From contig JAHJIW010000003.1 in assembly GCA_018823125.1 (NCBI GenBank), forward strand, positions 62,001 through 126,000: 64,000 nt of DNA, written 5' to 3'. The DNA is from Candidatus Margulisiibacteriota bacterium. GTDB lineage: Bacteria; Margulisbacteria; WOR-1; JAHJIW01. Below the pieces are notes generated by a model, which was given only the letters and a program-made list of their open reading frames with translations, ran no database searches and had not been told where the DNA came from. This document shows positions 41,832 through 48,841 of the stretch, one piece after another (the stretch's first letter is position 1; the number at the start of each line of letters is the position of its first letter). The translations under genes and the position numbers were made by a program.

Positions 41832-42857
41832 ATGAAAATCGTAATTGTTGGATATCCTCAAGCCGGGCAACCGGAACTTTTTTGTTTACTGACCGGAATT
41901 CAGCCCGGGTCCTTCCAGCCGCAGTCACTAAAGCTGCAGCAAGGGATCTGTCAGGTTAAAGACCCTCGTCTGACCCGTTTGGCCGAAATGTATAATCCCA
42001 AAAAGCTAACTTACACCACCATCGAATATTTACTGCTGCCCGATTTCAATCTGCAGGGCCCCGCCAAAGCCACTATTTTTAATCAACTAAAAAACGCGGA
42101 TGAACTTTGCTTTATCTGCCGCGCCGAAACCGCCGAAAAAGACATCAGTTCATTTCTTTCTGAATTAGCGATCGGCGATTTAATGCTAGTGGAAAAACGG
42201 CTGGAAAATATCGCCAAAAACCAAAAAAAGAAATTTGCAGAGCAAAGCGCCAAAGAAGAAAAACTGATGCAGGCCTGTAAAAAGCAGCTGGAAGAGGAAA
42301 AACCATTAAACCAGCTGGAGCTTGCCGCAGATGATCTAGCCTTACTCCGCAGTTATCAGTTTTTATCCATGAAACCGGTGATCTTAGTCATCAACGTAGC
42401 CGAAGATCAAATTAAGGATTCAAGCTTGAGTACTGCGATTTCGAAAAAATTCTCTTTCCCGACCATTCAGGTTTGTGCGGCACTAGAACAGGAAATCAGC
42501 CAGCTGGAAGAAAGCGACCGGGCTGCATTTATGCAGGAAATGGGAATCGAAGAATCGGCGTTAAATAAAATGAACCGGCAAGCTTTTGCCGGCTTGGGAC
42601 TGATTTCATTTTTCACCGTGGGAGAAGACGAAGTACGCGCCTGGCCGATTAGACAAGGATCAACCGCAGCAGAGGCCGGCTCCACCATCCATTCGGATAT
42701 CGAAAAAGGGTTTGTCCGCGCCGAGCTGTTTACTTACGATGATCTGATTCAATTTGGGTCAGAAGCTAAAGTAAAAGAACAAGGAAAATTATCGTTGAAA
42801 GGCCGCGACTATATTGTTCAGGATGGAGATATTTTAAGTTTCAGGTTTAACGTTTAA
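41832..42857 (+). CDS. YchF-like protein with a degenerate GTPase domain (pseudo-GTPase)
   Basis: 341 residues, the length and domain order of YchF/OLA1: G domain with a coiled-coil insert, then a TGS domain (residues about 255-341, FFTVGEDEVRAWPIRQGSTA and SLKGRDYIVQDGDILSF). The N-terminal loop reads GYPQAGQPE where the family has a GKST-type P-loop, so the essential Lys and Ser/Thr are gone. The Switch II D-x-AG-L motif is replaced by LLLPDFNLQG. The NVAE base motif and ENIAKNQKKK coiled coil remain. Nucleotide hydrolysis looks impossible by the standard mechanism. The frame is intact, so it is a diverged protein rather than a pseudogene. Confidence 0.85.
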   Translation: MKIVIVGYPQAGQPELFCLLTGIQPGSFQPQSLKLQQGICQVKDPRLTRLAEMYNPKKLTYTTIEYLLLPDFNLQGPAKATIFNQLKNADELCFICRAETAEKDISSFLSELAIGDLMLVEKRLENIAKNQKKKFAEQSAKEEKLMQACKKQLEEEKPLNQLELAADDLALLRSYQFLSMKPVILVINVAEDQIKDSSLSTAISKKFSFPTIQVCAALEQEISQLEESDRAAFMQEMGIEESALNKMNRQAFAGLGLISFFTVGEDEVRAWPIRQGSTAAEAGSTIHSDIEKGFVRAELFTYDDLIQFGSEAKVKEQGKLSLKGRDYIVQDGDILSFRFNV

Positions 42858-43819
42858 TCTGCTATCGAGTAAGTAATCTCTTGCAGGTCTTTTATTAATT
42901 CATTCCAATAGCGTGCTGTCCCTACTTCCGGAAAGTGTTTAGCAAAACCCGCTTCTTTACTTTGAATCGCCAGCCATGCAGCAAAGTGAATAATGCGCAT
43001 ACCCCGCAACAATGGAATTAATTTTAAGGTGCGGCGGTCAAAGGGCCGGAAAACTTCATAGCCCTTAAAAAACCAACTAAGTTCATTTTCGCAATTTTCC
43101 GGAATATCCGGCAAGAGCATCCAAAGATCCTGCACCGGAGGCCCAAGACACATGTCATCAAAATCAATAATATAGATGCCCTCCCCCGGTCGGTGGATGA
43201 GATTTCCCTTATGGCAATCACCGTGCAGCTGGATAAACTCATGGTGACTAAAGAACGGATCCGCCTTTTTGATAAACATTTCAGTTATATGTTGAAATGA
43301 TTTTTTAAAGTCTGGCAATAAGTAATCATTTTTTAACAATACTTCCAAGTGATGTTGAGTAGCTACCGCTGGCCTCCAGGTAATACGATGACTGCTTTGG
43401 TGTATGGCTCCAACCATATGAATCCTAGCTAACAGACGGCCCAGTTCTTCCCAGCTATCTTTGCCAAATTCATCCAGAGCCCGCCCACCCTTTTTAGGAA
43501 AAAGCGCAAAGGGAATTGATTCGAATTCAAAAAGAGTTTGACCCTTAATCTCCAGCGGCGGAATCACTAAAACTTCTTTTGCGGCCAACTCCTTGAGGAA
43601 TTGATGTTCTTCCAGGATCATTTCTTTAGTCCAACGCCCAGGCCGGTAAAATTTAACAATGATTCTTTCTCGTGAATCGTGAATTTCCAGTTCATAAACA
43701 CGATTGATATAGCTGTTGCGATGCCGCAGTAGGTTGCTTAACTTTTTGCCAAGTGTTTTTTCAACCGAATGCAAAATTGTATCGTGATTAAGCGGCTGCC
43801 AAATTGATGGTTGTGTCAT
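42854..43819 (-). CDS. srkA: Stress-response Ser/Thr protein kinase (SrkA/YihE family)
   Basis: 321 residues with the YihE layout: SYINRVYELEIHD, the ATP lysine in IVKFYRPGRWTKEMILEEHQFL, FALFPKKGGR, the catalytic loop LHGDCHKGNLIHR, metal Asp in YIIDFDDMCLGPPVQDLWML, and RGMRIIHFAAWL. SrkA in enterobacteria counters envelope and oxidative stress and MazF toxicity. Start is probably leaderless: TATCAT ends 6 bases before the ATG. Overlaps the YchF-like gene convergently by 4 bases. Confidence 0.93.
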   Translation of the reverse strand: MTQPSIWQPLNHDTILHSVEKTLGKKLSNLLRHRNSYINRVYELEIHDSRERIIVKFYRPGRWTKEMILEEHQFLKELAAKEVLVIPPLEIKGQTLFEFESIPFALFPKKGGRALDEFGKDSWEELGRLLARIHMVGAIHQSSHRITWRPAVATQHHLEVLLKNDYLLPDFKKSFQHITEMFIKKADPFFSHHEFIQLHGDCHKGNLIHRPGEGIYIIDFDDMCLGPPVQDLWMLLPDIPENCENELSWFFKGYEVFRPFDRRTLKLIPLLRGMRIIHFAAWLAIQSKEAGFAKHFPEVGTARYWNELIKDLQEITYSIAD

Positions 43820-43875
43820 GATTTAATGATAGCAGGATTAAAGGTGAATGGCGATATGGGGGCGGCGGGGAGAAT

Positions 43876-43901
43876 TTGGAGAGGGGCAGATTCGAACCAT
43901 C
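43876..43901 (-). repeat. Partial copy of the tRNA-Tyr 3' end (tRNA remnant or att-like repeat)
   Basis: TTGGAGAGGGG, two differing bases, GATTCGAACCA: 23 of 26 positions match the T-arm and acceptor 3' half of the tRNA-Tyr gene at 44456-44481, in the same orientation. Flanking sequence to about 43965 contains small hairpins (GCGGG..CCCGC, CTAT..ATAG) but no full cloverleaf. The pair flanks a 580-bp segment with one gene. Confidence 0.6.
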
Positions 43902-44011
43902 CCGCTGATTATGCCCAACACTATTCATAGTTGCGGGACGAAGGCCACCCGCTTGACGCACTGATAGAGCATGCTTATAATAAAATCAATTCGTTTTTGG
44001 AGGTAAGCATT

Positions 44012-44500
44012 ATGAAAAATTTAAGCAAACTTTTAATTTTAATTGTGATACCGTTCCTTACTTTGTCCTTTTATAATGGAGTTCAGGCAAAGAGGATGGC
44101 ACCTCAAGAAGTAGAACCGGTGATTCATAACGGGGTTAAATACTCGGCCCCACATGAAAAAATGGGTTATGTCGTGGCTAGGGATCAATCTACCGGCAAA
44201 AAACTCTGGGAGAGAAAAGTTTATAGTGTAGTTATCGACCCAAATTTGGAAACCGATGTTCAGCAAGTATTTATCACCGACTTAAACTTTGAAGACGGGA
44301 AGCTGATGGCGGTCAACGAAGAAGGTAATCAATACGAGATTGACATCGCTACCGAAAGTAGCTCGGGGAAGGTAGTTTGGATTTGGATAGGTATTTTTTT
44401 AATATTAATTTTGGGAAGCTATTTATTGTATAGATTTTGGGTTCGCCCCGCGAGATTGGAGAGGGGTGGATTCGAACCACCGAACTCAAAAGAGACCTGA
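44012..44500 (+). CDS. Secreted membrane-anchored protein, 162 residues
   Basis: The start at 44012 has GGAGG 8 bases upstream; the frame is open to 43931 without a ribosome site. Signal peptide at 1-27 (ending GVQA), an extracytoplasmic domain of about 95 residues with strands (VIHNGVKYSAP, MGYVVARDQSTGKKLWERKV, FEDGKLMAVNEEGNQYEIDI), then a C-terminal membrane helix WIWIGIFLILILGSYLLYRF. The last 15 codons are read from the antisense of tRNA-Tyr, so the natural end of the protein was probably earlier and its C-terminus may be a secondary acquisition. No family recognised. Confidence 0.65.
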   Translation: MKNLSKLLILIVIPFLTLSFYNGVQAKRMAPQEVEPVIHNGVKYSAPHEKMGYVVARDQSTGKKLWERKVYSVVIDPNLETDVQQVFITDLNFEDGKLMAVNEEGNQYEIDIATESSSGKVVWIWIGIFLILILGSYLLYRFWVRPARLERGGFEPPNSKET

Positions 44501-44539
44501 TTTACAGTCAGGTGCGTTTAACCACTTCGCTACCTCTCC
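44457..44539 (-). tRNA. tRNA-Tyr (anticodon GTA)
   Basis: An 83-nt class II tRNA: acceptor GGAGAGG/CCTCTCC with discriminator A, D-arm GCGAAGTGGTTAAACGC, anticodon arm CCTGA-CTGTAAA-TCAGG (GTA), a variable arm of about 14 nt, T-arm GGTGG-TTCGAAT-CCACC. CCA is not encoded. The 5' end overlaps the last codons of rlmB by 10 bases on the same strand; the 3' half overlaps the antisense end of the 44012 gene. Confidence 0.96.
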
Positions 44540-45252
44540 ATCGCAAACATACAAATTGCAGCAGAAACCGATGCATTGAGTGAGTTAATTTTACCTTTCA
44601 TGGGAATCTTTATCAAGTAGTCGCAATTATCTTTAACTAAACGGGAAATGCCGTGTCCTTCCGAGCCAATTACCAAAGCGATTGGTCCGTTAATTTTCAC
44701 TTCGGACACTAATTTTTCACCATCTTCTTCGGCCCCGATAACCGTAAAAAGCTCCTTCTTCAAATCTTTGATGGTATAAGTTAAATTAGTAACTCTAGCA
44801 ACTGGAACATATTCTATGGCGCCCGCCGAGGCTTTGGCTACCACGCCAGTCAGCGGAGCCGCTCTTCTTTTTGGGATAATAATTCCGTGAACGCCAAATG
44901 CTTCAGCCGATCTAATGATCGCACCCAGATTATGCGGATCCTCAATGCCATCTAATATAATAATGAAGGGGTTTTCACCTTTTTTCTTCGCCGCCGCAAG
45001 AATATCGTCAACTTCAACATAATCCTTGGGAGAAGCGTAAGCTAAAATTCCCTGAGGATTTTGAGTAGAGCTTCTTTGGTCGATATATTTCCGCTCCTGC
45101 CACTCAACTATGATCCCCTGATTCTTGGCCAGAATTAAAATTTCTTCGATTTTAGGATCGCGGCGGAAACTTCTTGAAATTAAAACGCGGTTGATCGCGC
45201 GGCCCGAACGCAGTGCTTCTAAGACTGGATTTTTGCCTTCAATTGTTTCCAA
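44530..45252 (-). CDS. rlmB: 23S rRNA 2'-O-ribose methyltransferase (RlmB/TrmH family)
   Basis: 240 residues, SPOUT fold. N-terminal substrate-binding L30e-like domain (IEGKNPVLEALRSGRAINRVLI, QGILAYA), then the three SpoU motifs: LDGIEDPHNLGAIIRSAEAFG, LVIGSEGHGISRL and IPMKGKINSLNASVSAAICM. Predicted to methylate G2251 of 23S rRNA as in E. coli RlmB, although related tRNA enzymes share the motifs. Its TAG stop is part of the tRNA-Tyr sequence, so the two must be co-transcribed and RNase P cleavage would remove the stop region from the mRNA. Confidence 0.92.
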   Translation of the reverse strand: METIEGKNPVLEALRSGRAINRVLISRSFRRDPKIEEILILAKNQGIIVEWQERKYIDQRSSTQNPQGILAYASPKDYVEVDDILAAAKKKGENPFIIILDGIEDPHNLGAIIRSAEAFGVHGIIIPKRRAAPLTGVVAKASAGAIEYVPVARVTNLTYTIKDLKKELFTVIGAEEDGEKLVSEVKINGPIALVIGSEGHGISRLVKDNCDYLIKIPMKGKINSLNASVSAAICMFAMER

Positions 45253-45254
45253 AA

Positions 45255-46448
45255 CTAAAGCACCTTCTCGAGGATCTTTAATCCCTGATTGAGTTGTGAC
45301 TTTTTAATATTCAAAGCCGGCACAATTCGAATGATATTATCTTGTGGTCCGCAGCTGATTAAAACCAGGCCTTCATCCAATGCTTTGAGGCGGATGGCTT
45401 TTACTTCTTCGCCGGTTTCAAACTCGACCGCCAGCATCAGTCCTAATCCACGCACGTCTTTGATCTTTAGATTTTTCTTTTGCAGTTTTTTAAGTTTCTT
45501 TAGAGCGTAGGCCCCTAAAGCATTAGCGTTATCTAGAACTTTTTCCTCTTCCATAACCTGAATATTAGCTAAAGCTGCTGCGCAAGTTACCGGATTGCCG
45601 GTCATGGTGCCTCCGTGGGCTCCGGTTGACCAAGCTTTCATCAAATCTTCGCGCGCAATGACCGCTCCCAAAGGAAATCCAGATCCGATTCCCTTGGCCA
45701 TCGCCATAATATCCGGAACAATGTCATAGTTTTCAAAGCCAAACCATTTTCCAGTTCGGCCAAATCCGCTTTGGACCTCATCCGCAATTAAAAGAATGCC
45801 GTTTTCTTTGCAAAGCTTAGCTAAGCCTGTCATAAACTCAGGGTCATTAATTAGATAGCCACCCTCTCCTTGAATTGGTTCAATAATTGCAGCTGCAATT
45901 TTATCGGCACCGGTTTCACTAATAATTTTTTTAACTGATTCCAGGTTTTTGTCAGCAATATAGACTTCAGGCATAAACGGACCATAATTTTCACGGTATT
46001 TTTCTTTTGAGGTAGTAATCGAAAGCGCGCCAAAGGTTCGACCGTGAAATCCGCCCTTAAAACAGATGATTCCTGGTTTTTTAGTAGTATATTTTGCCAG
46101 CTTTAATGAAGTTTCAACCGCTTCAGAGCCACTCTGGTTAAAGAAAACCATATCCAAGCCAGCCGGAGTAATAGCTTGTAGTTTTTCCGCTAAAGCAATA
46201 TTAGCTTCGTAGTAGGCAATCCCTGCGCAAACATGAATCAGCTTTTTAGTTTGAGCCACCGCAGCTTTTACTACTTTCGGATGACAATGCCCAACCGGAA
46301 GGCATGCAATTCCGGTCGCAAAATCTAAATATTTTTTACCGTTGGTTCCATACAAATACGCTCCCTTACCTCGATCTACTTCGAAGTCAGAGAAATAGTG
46401 TCCTAATACAGGGGACAAAACTTTATCGGCTCGTTCTTTTAATGTCAT
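45255..46448 (-). CDS. Class III aminotransferase (GabT/ArgD-like)
   Basis: 397 residues, PLP fold type I. GSEAVETSLKLAKY (phosphate loop), FHGRTFGALSIT, IIEPIQGEGGY, ADEVQSGFGRTGKWF (Asp) and the PLP lysine in MAKGIGSGFPLGAV. The group includes 4-aminobutyrate and acetylornithine aminotransferases; the HVCAGIAYYEANIALAEKL block is closer to GabT-like enzymes, but substrate is not certain. Co-transcribed with ridA upstream (4-base overlap) and rlmB downstream. Confidence 0.9.
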   Translation of the reverse strand: MTLKERADKVLSPVLGHYFSDFEVDRGKGAYLYGTNGKKYLDFATGIACLPVGHCHPKVVKAAVAQTKKLIHVCAGIAYYEANIALAEKLQAITPAGLDMVFFNQSGSEAVETSLKLAKYTTKKPGIICFKGGFHGRTFGALSITTSKEKYRENYGPFMPEVYIADKNLESVKKIISETGADKIAAAIIEPIQGEGGYLINDPEFMTGLAKLCKENGILLIADEVQSGFGRTGKWFGFENYDIVPDIMAMAKGIGSGFPLGAVIAREDLMKAWSTGAHGGTMTGNPVTCAAALANIQVMEEEKVLDNANALGAYALKKLKKLQKKNLKIKDVRGLGLMLAVEFETGEEVKAIRLKALDEGLVLISCGPQDNIIRIVPALNIKKSQLNQGLKILEKVL

Positions 46449-46906
46449 TCTTTCACCTCAACAATTATATCAAGCTCAACACAGGCATTTAAGGGCAATT
46501 CGTTAACACCAATTGCAATGCGAGCGTGTTTTCCAGCATCGCCAAATATTTTTAATAAAAGTTCTGACGCTCCGTTTAAAACTTTGGGTTGATCCGTAAA
46601 GCAGGAAGCCGAATTTACATAACCGCTTAACTTCACAACTTTAACAATTTTATCTAAATCCCCCGCTACCCCTTTAATCGCCGCCAAACCATTCAACAAT
46701 GAAATCTCGGCGGCCTTAACTCCGTCTTCCAATGAAACATCCGCCCCCACTTTACCGTTATAGGCAAGCTTACCCTTAACCATCGGAAGCATGCCAGCGG
46801 TAAAAACTAAATTTCCGGTCTTTACTGCAGGAATATATGACGCCACCGGCTTAGGCACATCCGGCAGCGTAAAACCTAATTCTTTTATCTTAGTTTCGAT
46901 CTTCAT
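46445..46906 (-). CDS. ridA: RidA/YjgF-family enamine/imine deaminase
   Basis: 153 residues from the ATG at 46906. The ATG at 46915 lies inside the TATAAT box of the promoter (46919-46914), so 46906 is preferred and would be leaderless. The motif HARIAIGVNELPLNACVELDIIVE includes the catalytic Arg of active RidA. It hydrolyses reactive 2-aminoacrylate-type intermediates that PLP enzymes release, a good fit with the aminotransferase gene that follows. Longer than typical RidA (about 128) because of an N-terminal extension, as in the LPDVPKPVASYIPAVKTG subgroup. Confidence 0.92.
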   Translation of the reverse strand: MKIETKIKELGFTLPDVPKPVASYIPAVKTGNLVFTAGMLPMVKGKLAYNGKVGADVSLEDGVKAAEISLLNGLAAIKGVAGDLDKIVKVVKLSGYVNSASCFTDQPKVLNGASELLLKIFGDAGKHARIAIGVNELPLNACVELDIIVEVKE

Positions 46907-46999
46907 ACGGGGCATTATAGCTTGTAAACTTATGGTCGTAAACTGGGGAGGAAAAATTTCACTTTCACCTCATATCATTTTTCGTGATAAAATAGATTC

Positions 47000-48835
47000 A
47001 TGCGTCTCCAAAGATTATGCTTTTTAATTCTGATAGTCTTATTCACCCTCCAAGTCGGTACCTTTGCCGCATACGTACCCAATCAAGTCATCGTAAAATT
47101 TAATCAACCCATCCATCGTATGGTGGACGGACGCATGCAGCTTAGAGAAGTAAATATACCTCTTGAAACCAGTGCAATTCTTAAAAAAATCGGCGCCGTT
47201 CCGCTTGAAAGATTTGATGAATACTCGGAAGCAACGAATGCCAAGCGCGCCGCAGAAGTGCCTGCTCAATTCCAAAACTTATATAAAATGCAAGTTGCGC
47301 TACCGGTAGATGAAGCCCTCGATTATTTAAGCATTGATCCCTCGGTCGAATACGCCGAGCCTAACTATTACGTCCAAGCTTTAGATACGACACCCAATGA
47401 TCCTAAGTATTCCGAACAATGGGGCCTGCCTAAAGTCTCCGCTCCTGCCGCCTGGGATTATGAGCAGGGAAATAGCTCGATTATAGTAGCGGTCATTGAT
47501 ACCGGAGTTAACTATAATCACGAGGATCTCACCGGCAAAGTTACCCTAGGGTGGGATTTTGTTAACGGAGACAGCAACCCAAATGATGACAATGGACACG
47601 GATCAGGAGTAGCGGGAGTAATTGGCGCCAGCACCAATAACGGGATCGGCATTGCCGGACTGGGATGGAACACCAGAATTTTAGCGGTTAAAGTTTTACA
47701 TAGCACCGGCACCGGTGAAGTTTATGATGTAGCACAAGGAATTCAATATTCGGCAGACCGCGCTCACATTTTGAACTTAAGCTTAGGAGACTATGACCCG
47801 ACTACCACCCTGCAAACCGCGGTCGATTATGCCGTTGCCAAAGGCTGCGTTTTAGTTGGCGCCGCCGGCAACGATGGTAAAACGGATATGGTTTATCCGG
47901 CCGCCTACGATTCGGTATTGGCAGTGGCCGCTACCGATTCCAGCGATAAAAGAGCCGTCTGGAATTCCACGCAGTCTTCAAACTACGGAACCTGGATTTC
48001 AGTTTGTGCTCCCGGTACCAATATTTACAGCACTCGGCTGAACAATTCTTACAGCAGTCCATCCGGGACTTCGATGGCGACTCCTTTTGTTTCAGCCTTA
48101 GCTGCGTTAATTTTAGCGCAAAATCCCACCTGGTCAGCGGCACAAATCAAAGAACAAATTATCAGCACCGCAGATAATATCGATTCGGTAAATATTGGAT
48201 ATACGGGAAAATTAGGCAGCGGCCGGATTAACGCCGCTTCGGCAGTAAGGTATCCATTGGCGCTAATCTCCTCCCCTACGGCTAGTCAAATTGTATCCGG
48301 CACTATTTCCATTACCGGCAGCGCTGCCGGCGGTGGGTTTAATTATTACAAAGTGGAAGTTGGGGTCGGGGCTAGCCCCACTACATGGACCCAATTAGGT
48401 AATAATCACACCACTCAAGCCACTGACAACATTTTAGAAACCTGGGAAACTTCTCCCGGCGCCAACGGAGCCCACGTTATCAAACTTACCGTAAATGCCA
48501 GCCTGGAAAATACTTATGAAGTTCAGGTTGACGTTCAAAATGCACTCTCGATTGTAAACAACGTTAAACTAGGTCCCAATCCTTTTAATCCCCGGACCGG
48601 TAACTATACTATTCAGTTTGACTTATCAACCTCCGCCACCGTAACCATATATATTTACGATATTACCGGCAGCCTCGTTTGGCAAAATACTCAAGCCCGC
48701 GACTTTGGCATTAATAATGTTATCTGGGATGGCAGAAACCGGTACGGCACTTACGTTGGAAACGGCGTCTACCTCTTGCGCATTGCCTCTTCAGATAATA
48801 CTCTGCTGGGAAGCGGAAAAATCTTAGTTTACTGA
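47000..48835 (+). CDS. Secreted subtilisin-family protease with FlgD-like C-terminal domain
   Basis: 611 residues. Signal peptide at 1-23, an inhibitor-like propeptide (VPNQVIVKFNQPI ... YAEPNYYVQ), then the S8 domain with the triad in VAVIDTGVNYNHEDL (Asp), DNGHGSGVAGVI (His; HGS rather than the usual HGT) and SPSGTSMATPFVSALA (Ser), with oxyanion Asn in GAAGNDG. An Ig-like linker (about 420-515) leads to a C-terminal FlgD-Ig/T9SS-type domain (LGPNPFNPRTG, IYDITGSLVWQ, NGVYLLRIAS). TAAAAT ends 6 bases before the ATG and there is no ribosome site. Confidence 0.93.
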   Translation: MRLQRLCFLILIVLFTLQVGTFAAYVPNQVIVKFNQPIHRMVDGRMQLREVNIPLETSAILKKIGAVPLERFDEYSEATNAKRAAEVPAQFQNLYKMQVALPVDEALDYLSIDPSVEYAEPNYYVQALDTTPNDPKYSEQWGLPKVSAPAAWDYEQGNSSIIVAVIDTGVNYNHEDLTGKVTLGWDFVNGDSNPNDDNGHGSGVAGVIGASTNNGIGIAGLGWNTRILAVKVLHSTGTGEVYDVAQGIQYSADRAHILNLSLGDYDPTTTLQTAVDYAVAKGCVLVGAAGNDGKTDMVYPAAYDSVLAVAATDSSDKRAVWNSTQSSNYGTWISVCAPGTNIYSTRLNNSYSSPSGTSMATPFVSALAALILAQNPTWSAAQIKEQIISTADNIDSVNIGYTGKLGSGRINAASAVRYPLALISSPTASQIVSGTISITGSAAGGGFNYYKVEVGVGASPTTWTQLGNNHTTQATDNILETWETSPGANGAHVIKLTVNASLENTYEVQVDVQNALSIVNNVKLGPNPFNPRTGNYTIQFDLSTSATVTIYIYDITGSLVWQNTQARDFGINNVIWDGRNRYGTYVGNGVYLLRIASSDNTLLGSGKILVY

Positions 48836-48841
48836 TAACGA

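Noticed and set aside
43870..43970. tmRNA or SRP RNA on the minus strand
   Set aside because: Only the tRNA-like 3' end is present; no tag reading frame, no pairing 5' acceptor half and no SRP Alu/apical loop motif.
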